Of a stretch of DNA of 64,000 bases, positions 56,355-64,000 are shown piece after piece; within the stretch, counting starts at the first letter, position 1, and every line of letters starts with the position of its first letter. A program made the position numbers and the translations under genes. Origin of the DNA: Aquilaria yunnanensis (lineage: Eukaryota; Streptophyta; Magnoliopsida; Malvales; Thymelaeaceae). The stretch lies in NCBI GenBank assembly GCA_039654915.1, contig CM077596.1, forward strand, positions 372,001 through 436,000, read 5' to 3'. The notes below the pieces were generated by a model, which was not told where the DNA came from, ran no database searches, and saw only the letters and a list, made by a program, of their open reading frames with translations.

Positions 56355-56546
56355 TGTAAATCAAGAGCCAAGAATTGAAATACTGCTGTATATTCATTGA
56401 TGGACTGTACAACGGTAGCTGCCTATATACGCTTAGAATACATAGAGTTAGGCTAAGGCTAAAACTGCTAAAACAATTAGGTGATTAGGCTAAGTTAGAC
56501 TCCTATCCTAATCAAACATATATCCACGTATATCCATATCGCAACA
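56355..56546 (-). repeat. 5' LTR of the copia element
   Basis: 192 bp, on the minus strand TGTTGCGATATGG...TTTACA; one difference from the other LTR. Contains 'cctatatacgctt' (plus), a possible TATA region on the opposite strand. Confidence 0.93.
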
Positions 56547-56551
56547 GTATC

Positions 56552-57653
56552 CTTAATGTTGTTGCTGCATTGAGGGCAGATAGAACACGAAATAACACTG
56601 CTTCTCAGAATAAGATTAGGCGGATTGAACTGCCATTCTCCCTGCCCCTTAACTCCCTCCTCCAATTCCAAACCCATTTCCAAGTTTCACCTTTCCAATC
56701 ATCCATTTCAAAAACTTTGCTCAATTTGTTTTGGATAATTGAGACAACCTAGTAAAGCTTTCTTCAATTTTTTCTCCCCCCACCAACACATCATGGTTCA
56801 ACAAAAAAATTACAATTTTAAAAATCATACAAGAATTTTAGATTGAATTCAAGCCTTTACAATTGAATAAAAAACTAATACCTTTTACCATTGAGAATAA
56901 TAAAACTATTTCTAGTCAGCGTTAAAGTATTTGTTTATATTTTCCTAAAATGAATTAAATGTTAATAAATGTCAATTTGATTTTATTTTGGAAACAATTA
57001 ATGTTGAAATTTCCATTTATTTTAGAAAGTGATTCAAATTTACAATTATTTGAAAATTTAATTTTTTTTCTTTTTATGAAAATAGGTACTAATTGATGTG
57101 ATCTTTTTATTTTAGATAATAAAATGTTTTTATGGTGAAAACATGACCATTATACATTTATGGGCTTTACATAATTATATTTTATCATAGGTTAAACTGA
57201 CTAAATAATATAATTATAATAATGAGAATTTATGGATTTTATATAATTACAATAATAAGAATTTCTCGGTTTTACATAATGAAAATGATACGCTTAGAAG
57301 ATGTAAAAAATAAAAAAGTAACATATTATCAAATATAAATAAAACATTAACTTATATTATACAACATAGATTTTATTTAAATTTTTTCTTGTCTCCCATC
57401 AACTCATTTCCATATCTCTGTCTCGTTTTTGTATCTTCAATGCATTAGCTTACAAGTTTGTTCCTGAATATAAAAATGATGAAAAATCAATAATTTTTAA
57501 AAGAAGATCTAACAATATAGATATAATTTAGTTAGAATTGCAACCCAAAAGACAAAATGTCATAATTTAAATCTAAAAAACATACAAAATAAAAATTTTA
57601 TAGGATTGAAATGTATCACTATACAATAAAATTGTGTCAACCAAAATAGGTTC
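56552..57653. other. AT-rich intergenic, no gene seen
   Basis: Beyond the copia element the sequence is very AT-rich without a recognisable frame. The 3' end of the LINE may extend into it on the minus strand, but no poly-A-type tail (a poly-T run here) was found. Confidence 0.45.
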
Positions 57654-57919
57654 CTAAAATAAAAGAATACATACATCTATACCCAAATCCCATTCTAATC
57701 CCTTTTTAAACTCAAGACCAGCCATGTTTATTTCTTCCCCCACCCTAATTATTCTACCCCAAATCGGCCCAAGTTTTCCAAAAAAAGGATGTTCTCCAAG
57801 CCTTCCCCAAATACCATAAAGACTCACAACAATCTTTCTCCAAAAAACCTCCTCTTCATTGAAAAATCTCCACAACCATTTTCCTACTAGATCAAGGTTT
57901 TTAGAGTTCAAACTACTCA
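57654..57919 (-). pseudogene. LINE ORF2, C-terminal part
   Basis: Reads LNSKNLDLVGKWLWRF, NEEEVFWRKIVVSLYG, matching the '(R)NRALLGKWLWRF..E...LWR.VI..KYG' block found after the RT of plant LINEs. The preceding part of the same block lies beyond the solo LTR (58,442 onward: VAWSKIVVDKK-like in one frame). Confidence 0.75.
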
Positions 57920-57924
57920 CACAC

Positions 57925-58436
57925 TATTGGGTTTATTGGCTCAAATTCAATGAGGTTAAAGATTTCAATTTTGTTTAGGATTTGGTACTAGTTTTTCTAT
58001 TTTTTTAGGATTTAGTTTTCCCATTTTGTTATGATTTGGGTTTGTGTGTGGCTTGTAAAAAGACTTATTGTGCTGGGGGTTTAGCGTTAGAGAAAAGCCA
58101 GGTAGTGAAGAGGCAAAATGTAAGGGTTTCAAGAGGGTAGAGAGGTCTAAAGGCCGGAAAGGGTTAGGATGAGAAGCCTTTTGTAATTATCATATATTGT
58201 AATTGTGTAAGGGCAAGATATTGAGGTTATCATTGATGTGTAAGGGATTTATAGGCTAGCGTAAATACTAAAAGCATACCTCTACTATAATATCTATATT
58301 TTATTCGAGTGGATTTCTCTCATTTGTGGATGTATGCTAGTTCAAAGCTAAACCACATTAAATTCATTTGTGCTTTGTCTAGTCATGTTTGTTATTCCGC
58401 TACACGTGATGGGTGATTGGGGATTTTTTCCCAACA
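57925..58436 (-). mobile_element. Solo LTR (copia-type) nested in the LINE
   Basis: 512 bp flanked by CACAC on both sides (57,920-57,924 and 58,437-58,441), an exact 5-bp duplication. On the minus strand it begins TGTTGGGAAAAAATCCCC and ends AACCCAATA; the termini TGTTGGG and CCCAATA are imperfect inverses, with the expected final CA read as TA. A TATA-like CCTATAAATCCC lies near 58,243-58,254 (minus). No internal region or partner LTR is present. The ends are those of copia-type LTRs. Confidence 0.78.
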
Positions 58437-58518
58437 CACACAATACTCCCGTTTTCTTATCCACTACAATTTTACTCCAAGCTACCCAAGCTATACTTCA
58501 ACCCTCTCCCTAGCCCTT

Positions 58519-58540
58519 CCCCCCCCCCCCCCCCCACCCC
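58519..58540. repeat. C tract
   Basis: 17 C, one A, then five C, within the LINE remnant. A homopolymer that may be length-uncertain. Confidence 0.9.
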
Positions 58541-58879
58541 CTCAAAAAAAGAAATTTATTCTTAATTTTTTAACACTCAATAAGGCTCAAAAAAATAAGA
58601 CGTAAAATAGAGGGATGCTAGAGAAAATTGACTTCATAAGAGTTAATTTCCCGCCAATTGACAACAAAGTTGATTTCCAAATGCTTGACTTTGTCTTAAA
58701 TTTATTGACCACCAATTTCTAGGAATCCACTCTTTCGGGGTTTTCACCCATAAGCAAACCTAAATATTTAAGGGGAAAATTTCCTGGAGCATAATTCAAT
58801 AATGCAGCTACCTTTCCTACCTCAAACTTACTGGCTTCAATACCATAAAGTCTACTCTTTGACAAAGTTTATTTTTAGA

Positions 58880-60290
58880 CCTGAAGCTAACTAAAAATAT
58901 TTCAGGATCTCTTCTAGATTAAGCAAATTTGAGTACCTCCACTCACCGATGGACAAAGTGTTATACTGAAGAAGAGTTAGAACTATTTCATGTAGTCCAA
59001 TTTTCACACCTTGAAACAGGTTCTTCTTAATTGCCTCTTGTACCATAATATTCAAACCTTCTACAATGATCAAAAAAGAAAAGGGAAAAGAGGATCTCCT
59101 TGCCTTACCCTCCTTTCCATGTAAAATTCTAATGTTTAGCTTCTATTCACAAGAACCAAGACAAAAGAAGTAGAAAGATACTCATGGCTCCGATTCTTCC
59201 ACTTCCACCAAGTTCAATTTGCCTCATCACATCATCCAAAAATTTTCAATTTTTGCATTCAAAAACTTTCTCTAAATCATCTTTGAAAAAGAAAGCATTT
59301 CATCTATTTTGTTTCAAAAAATTCAAGAGATCTGTTGGCCACCAGCACATTGTTAAGGATTTGCCTACCCCTGATAAACACATATTGAGCCTCTCCAATT
59401 ATACTCACTATAACAGACTTTAATCTTTCAGCTAGGATTTTGGATAAGAATTATACTGGCTCCTAACTAGATTGATTGACTATATACTTTTAGCCCAACC
59501 AGATATGCAATTTTTGGTGCAAGCATAATGAAAGAAGCATTACAACCACTTTCAAATTTTCCATTCACCTTAAAATCTAAAATAAATTTGAAAATTTCAT
59601 CTTTAACTATGCCCTAGAATTCCTTGAAGAAATTGAAAGAGAGACCATTGGGACTGGAAGCTTTTCCACCAACACAACTCCACACTGCAAACTTGATTTC
59701 CTCATTAGAAAATGCTAGCTTCAAATATGATCTGTACTCCTCATTAACTGGTTAGAACATATTGCTTCTAAACCCTGTTTGTTGCATAAATCCTCCATGT
59801 AAATATCTTTGAAAAAAAATTGAACACATGCTCCTTGACTATGTTGGTTCTTCTCTCTAGACCCTTTTAATAAACACTCATTGGGTAAAATTCTTCCTAT
59901 ATTTACCTTTCACAACTGCATGAAAATATTTGGAGTTTTCATCTCCATCTTTTGCCTAACGCACTTTTGCGTTCTTGCGAGCCATACCATATTTCAATTT
60001 AAGGGCTTTCAATAAGTCTTCACAATATTTTTGCCACATCATCAAATCTTTCTCATGAAGATCAAATTTATCCTTGGACTCCTCAATTTGATTATCCAAG
60101 TTTTTAAATTCCCTTTTACTTTCCTCTTTTAACACACCTTTTAAATTTTTAAGCTTTTCCTTAAGAACCAAACAAGGCCCTCCAATTGTCACTGTATCTT
60201 TCCATTTATTCTCAACAAGTTCTTTGAAGTTGTGGAGAGACATCCATGAACCAAAAACTCTAAAAGAGGAAGGCCCAAAATCAGCCAAAA
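58880..60290 (-). pseudogene. LINE reverse transcriptase, broken
   Basis: From high to low coordinates: FGSWMSLHNFKELVENKWKD and LKEKLKNLKGVLKEESKREF (endonuclease-RT linker, 59,956-60,288), NASFIMLAPKI (about 59,530), GEAQYVFIRGRQILNNVLVA (about 59,370-59,430; family QSAFV.GRQILDNVLIANE), IIVEGLNIMVQEAIKKNL and FQGVKIG (59,073 down). Then comes LTLLQYNTLSIGE, where relatives have (Y/F)ADDT. The two catalytic-aspartate positions appear to be deleted. Numerous stops. No activity is possible. Confidence 0.75.
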
Positions 60291-61124
60291 AAAAAAAACT
60301 TCAATATCAAAGGGGTGTGATTAGAAACAATACGATTCAAGGTGGCCACCATAAAGCCAAGCCAAGAATTAAGGAAGTTATCTAAAACAAGGAACCAGTC
60401 AAGCTTTTTCATCTTTGTTGCAGCTTTGTTAAACCATATAAACTGTTGACCCCAAATATTTAAATCCTTCAGCTCCATCTACTCAATAAAAGATTTGAAG
60501 CTCCTAACAATTCTTTCATCAAATTCACACCCTTTCTTTTTCTTCTTTGAATAAAATTGAGTTAAAATCTCCTCCAATACACCAAGCACCTAGAAACTAA
60601 TTCTTCATATCAATGACATGATTCTAGAGAACTTTTTTATTCTGAAGCCTTTCGAGGACCATTTATGTTAACAATTGCTAGTTGTTCATTTTTACCACCC
60701 AATCATCATAAACAACAATATTACCAGGGCATGATATTGTGCATTTCATCTTTAAAACACTTATGTTCAATATGCTTAACAGAGCACCTGAGTTCCCTGA
60801 TGAGACAAGTTAAGCAAATTCCTAACCAGATGAATGGCATAGAGATTTGAACACAATATTAAAGATAAGCTCCTTTTTTGTCTTTTGCATGAGGACACAG
60901 TCCACCTTTTGCTTGTAGATTATTTCCTTTATATATCTCCTATTTAATGGCTTCCTAATTCCTCTGATGTTTGTAGACAAAAGAAGCATATTGAAATCCA
61001 CACACCCACATAGAAATAGTTCAAATACTCGTTGCCTTTTTATCAATATAGGCACACCTTTTAACCTTTTCAACTCCACAACAATTTCCTCTTCACCCCC
61101 GTTTATTAGTAGACCAATATCCAT
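60291..61124 (-). pseudogene. LINE AP-endonuclease domain, broken
   Basis: The N-terminal signature LLSTNIRGIRKPLNRRYIKE then KVDCVLMQKTKKE (near 60,880-60,980) corresponds to 'LSWNVRGL..P.RRR.I...', '..D.V.LQETK.' of plant LINE endonucleases; the catalytic Asn and Glu positions read N and K here. Near 60,480-60,290, MELKDLNIWGQQFIWFNKAA and KLDWFLVLDNFLN, VSNHTPLIL match '(D)LPL.GR.FTWSN', 'RLDRFLVS..W' and 'SDHCPILL', where the catalytic SDH has become SNH. Stops interrupt the middle. Confidence 0.78.
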
Positions 61125-61849
61125 CCCAAATTCAAGAATGTCTCATGCTTTCTTTGAGATAGAACCACACACCAATATGCTTATTTTTAATGTTGGAATC
61201 TAAAATGAAAGCTCCTGCTATGTTGAACGATCCTTCATCCTGCATCTTCTTGCTACTTTATTGCACAAAAGGCAAGTTCTTATAAGGGTCTTTCTACAGC
61301 CTTTCTTCTAATAACTTGGATGGTCCTCTTAAGGCCTTCATGAGCCTAAATTTCAAAGGCATAATCTTGCTACCAAACCGAAGCAAAATATCATAAATGG
61401 GCTTACTCATGCACTTTTTCTCCTACCTATAACTTAATGATTTATTTAATGTCTTTGAGTTTAAGCCCAACTCCCTAATATTTTCCAGATGGCCTATATT
61501 ATTTCCTCTTTTGTTTTCAACTCGACTTTTGTGAGCCTCAAACTTTTTAGACTCAGAATTACCTTGCACCTATTCTGCTTCCAATTGTCTTTACTAGACC
61601 TAAGAATTTCGGCATGATGAAGCAACAAAGTTCAAATTATGCACATTCTCATATTCCCAACACAACACATTGATTTATCCTACAACTTCATCTTTCCTAG
61701 GATTTTCTAGCAACATCCACTCAACTTCAGGCTTCTCTTCTAAATGGAATGTTTCAGAAACTATCCAAGAATCTAAACTAGAATCAAACTCTAAATCGGA
61801 TGAGAAGGCATAGCTTATTGATAGAAAATAACAAACATGATTAAATAGC

Positions 61850-62717
61850 ACATCTTTATAAACACGAATGCAAATACCTTATTATTAACCTTGATCTTTA
61901 CCACCCTTTGAATTATATTAATCTTGCAGATTAACACCAACACTTTTCCAACATGAATATTTTTTTTCTTCTGAGTTTCACTATTGACCTTCAGAACCTT
62001 TCCCCATAGAACACCTATAGCTACAAATGTTTTTGTATTCCAACCAAGAACCGAAATACCTGCACATCAGAGCCAAACTAACCTTCTAGGTAGGTTGATA
62101 TTCCCATTCCACAATGAAATCCATTCAAACCGTTGGAGAAACCAAGACACCCATTCTTCTAACTTATAGCGCAGTATCTCTTTTGATGGACACTCCATGA
62201 GCACCCTCAAACCTCCAATGTACTTCACTTTGCAAGAGCCTATATTTTCAAAGTCGCATAGATCTTGCAGAGGTTTTAGCATTTCTAATTCCTTAAGATC
62301 ACCAATAGCACACCGTTTCACCATCTATTCTCCTCCTCATCAAAAGTTATTTCTATACGAACCTAGGCATCCTTTTTTTTCCATTTGGTTTAAGTTTTCT
62401 CTGTCTTTTCTCCTTGTTCCAGCCACGACTTCATTGTACTTCTTATAATCTCTTTTGTAGCCATTTGATAAGCCACCCTATATATAAGAAATGCTTTTCT
62501 CCTTGGTTTCAAGCTTTCCAACCCTTCATCTAGCAAACCTTGCCTGATTCACCATTACATTATGAGTTTCAATCCAAATTTCATTAAGGGCTTTTTCCAG
62601 CAACTTTATAAGGCCATCATTTTTTAATCTGACGAATCCAATTTTTTGTCCAAACTCTTTCCATTTTTTAGCCACATTGAATCTATAACCATACCATACC
62701 TTTGAAAAATACCTCAA
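61850..62717 (-). pseudogene. LINE ORF1 (RRM-like and DUF4283-like), broken
   Basis: 62,717-62,526 reads IGFVRLKNDGLIKLLEKALN then EIWIETHNVMVNQARFAR, the C-terminal half of an RRM as in many plant LINE ORF1s. 62,324-61,850 reads YIGGLRVLMECPSKE, WVSWFLQRFEWISLWNG and RRLVWL*CAGISVLGWN, then GKVLVLICKINIIQRVVKIK, matching the 'RL.W...GVPLHAWN' and 'ARVLVRT..L..I...L.VKI' blocks of DUF4283-type ORF1. Stops and a frameshift break it. Confidence 0.7.
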
Positions 62718-62740
62718 AGGTTACTGGACTCCTAGTTTTC

Positions 62741-64000
62741 TAGAAAGTTCATGAAGATGAAAGTTGTCAAGTAGCAAAACATCACTCTTCTAGCATCGGA
62801 TCCTCAGCCTATACCTCTATCTTCATTCTCAAAGTTGAGCCCAAAACCTTTCCCATTCACTCTCTATGCGTCCCTCCCTCCCTTCCTCCTTCCCTCTCTT
62901 TCTCTTAGACAACATTCTATAAAACCTGATATTATAGATTATGTTTAGTAGGAAGTGTAGTGACGTGTTTTAGAAGTCACCACCAATCAATCTCACCTAG
63001 GTCAATTAGATACCTGTTACCGTCTATGAGAGATTTTAAGATCAAGAGTCGGTTACACTAAAATAATCTTATTCTAGCGCTCAATTTTATCCTTTTCCTA
63101 AATTTTTGTTCCTTTGCCTAATCATTGATGAAAATAATTTTATGAATTTTAGTTTATTACATTTAATTTTTAATTTAATTTTAAACCGTGAATCTTATGA
63201 GACCGACTAGATATAAATCCTATATGTCCTTGAAATCTCAAGATTTTATCAAATCCACCAAAATTTTGAAAGAAACATTTCATCAAGCCATGAGTCTTAT
63301 CAGACTAATTGAATTTGAGCAAATTTATCTTGATATTTTATCAAATACACCAAGAACAAATCCTTGAAGATTTATAAAGTATTTTACAACTCAATTCAAT
63401 TAATTTCTAACTTCTTAAAAAAATCAAGTAAATTAAATGATAAAATAAAAATTTGGATTACTAATCTAAAATCATAATTCCATGTGTTATTAATTTTTAA
63501 ATCCATCAATGCCTGAAATAAAATAAATTAACGAAGTCCGAGTACAAATAAAAATTAAAAGAATGCTGTCCAGTGCCTAATCTGCAAAAGAGGAAAGAAT
63601 TAGTGACTTACATGAATAAAATAAAGACTTTACTAACTAAACAAGCATTTTACCAAACCGAGAAGGTTTGGCTGGGGTCAACGGGTTAAATCCTGGTCAG
63701 GAAACGGGTCGCCGGTGGTAGTCGTTTCGTCTTCTTCGATTCGGTGGCCGGGTGGAGAGACAAGGGCGGCGGGGCTTGGGTTCAGTGGAGGCGTCCCAGG
63801 GCGATCTGGAGCGGCCGGAAGACGGGGCTTGAATGGCGATTGGGCGACATCGAGGGGAGCAGCAGTGGGCGATGCCCGGGGGCGGTTAGAAACGGTGAAG
63901 CGATCGACGGAGGGGTGGACAGCAGCGGCGTAGGCCTTTTGGCGATGGTGGAGAGCGAACGGCTGCTTGGGACTCCAAGGAGTCGTGGCGGCTGGGGTCC
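62741..64000. other. Right edge: purine/pyrimidine runs, AT-rich DNA, then an unidentified GC-rich block
   Basis: 62,860-62,910 is a pyrimidine-rich run (ccctccctcccttcctcctt). From 62,960 to 63,060 the text 'gacgtgttttagaagtcacc' followed by 'ctgttaccgtctatgagaga' resembles leader sequence seen in some plant gypsy LTRs, but no partner is available. From about 63,660 to the window end the sequence turns abruptly GC-rich with many CGGNGG words. A 72-codon open frame (63,715-63,933) has an RG/GG-rich composition and no motif I recognise. It may be the start of a gene, or LTR sequence cut by the window edge. Confidence 0.35.

Larger units (their letters stand above)
51860..56546 (-). mobile_element. 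Ty1/copia LTR retrotransposon, recent insertion
   Basis: A 4687-bp element with 192-bp LTRs (51,860-52,051 and 56,355-56,546) that differ by one base by eye. It is flanked by GTATC on both sides (51,855-51,859 and 56,547-56,551), an exact 5-bp duplication. On the minus strand the order is 5' LTR, primer-binding site, gag, protease, integrase, RT, RNase H, polypurine tract and 3' LTR, the copia order. The small size and short LTRs suggest the Ale/Retrofit group (inference). Despite near-identical LTRs the polyprotein is disabled: altered zinc knuckle and protease site, a frameshift, and a TAG. A 1/192 difference implies insertion within roughly the last few hundred thousand years under usual plant rates. 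Confidence 0.93.
57654..62740 (-). mobile_element. L1-type LINE, old and interrupted
   Basis: Over about 5 kb the minus strand shows the ordered parts of a plant L1-like LINE: ORF1 (RRM-like and DUF4283-like, about 62,717-61,850), AP-endonuclease (about 61,020-60,300), reverse transcriptase (about 60,290-58,890) and the C-terminal region (about 58,700-57,654). All are broken by stops and frameshifts. A 512-bp solo LTR splits the C-terminal part. Neither a 3' tail nor a target duplication could be found, so the ends are approximate. The high number of lesions marks it as old. Confidence 0.8.

Noticed and set aside
1..64000. tRNA or rRNA genes, or organellar DNA insertions
   Set aside because: I looked for T-loop-like GTTCRANNC contexts with plausible stems and for familiar rRNA or plastid motifs and found none; a covariance-model scan would be decisive.

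Overview
The window looks like nuclear DNA of a flowering plant, most likely a eudicot. It is AT-rich, its one intact gene is a plant MATE transporter, most of the rest is transposable-element DNA of plant families, and the decayed gene pieces come from plant or general eukaryotic families (an INDETERMINATE-DOMAIN zinc finger, an NAD(P)-dependent reductase, a UFM1 protease). I cannot name the species. I see no bacterial, organellar or viral segment, no rRNA or tRNA gene, and no CRISPR array.

Layout. 1-8 kb: AT-rich DNA with a dead copia gag fragment, a fold-back MITE, a dead LINE reverse-transcriptase fragment and a long (AT)n tract. 8.3-9.9 kb (minus strand): the only intact gene, an intronless DETOXIFICATION-type MATE transporter of 522 residues, with a (GAA)n tract just upstream of its ATG. 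10-24.9 kb: no intact gene, but long-TIR elements (two Mutator-like elements about 160 bp apart), a related pair of 'GTATACCG' elements, a broken exon of a SHOOT GRAVITROPISM5-like IDD gene, and a block of tandem duplications. 24,956-29,226: a non-autonomous CACTA element with TIRs, palindromic subterminal repeats and a 3-bp AAA target duplication. It carries exon 1 of a cinnamoyl-CoA-reductase-like gene and three exons of a UFM1-specific protease gene. 30,650-43,665: a 13-kb Ty3/gypsy element of Tat type with 759-bp LTRs. It has decayed gag-protease-RT-RNaseH-integrase, a multi-exon ORF on the opposite strand, and a nested 2.5-kb solo LTR that splits the protease region. 43.7-51.9 kb: non-coding DNA with three more fold-back MITEs. 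51,860-56,546 (minus): a young Ty1/copia element with 192-bp LTRs (one difference seen) and a GTATC duplication, but a disabled polyprotein. 57.65-62.74 kb (minus): an old LINE with a nested 512-bp copia-type solo LTR. The last 350 bp turn abruptly GC-rich and were not identified.

How it fits together. There is no operon-like organisation. The MATE gene acts alone, and the surroundings are layers of insertions that can be ordered: the solo LTRs are younger than the gypsy and LINE copies they interrupt, and the copia copy is very young by its LTRs. The most unusual object is the CACTA element, which has assembled pieces of two unrelated host genes in the same orientation between its subterminal arrays. 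All identifications are from reading the sequence against family knowledge; no search was run.
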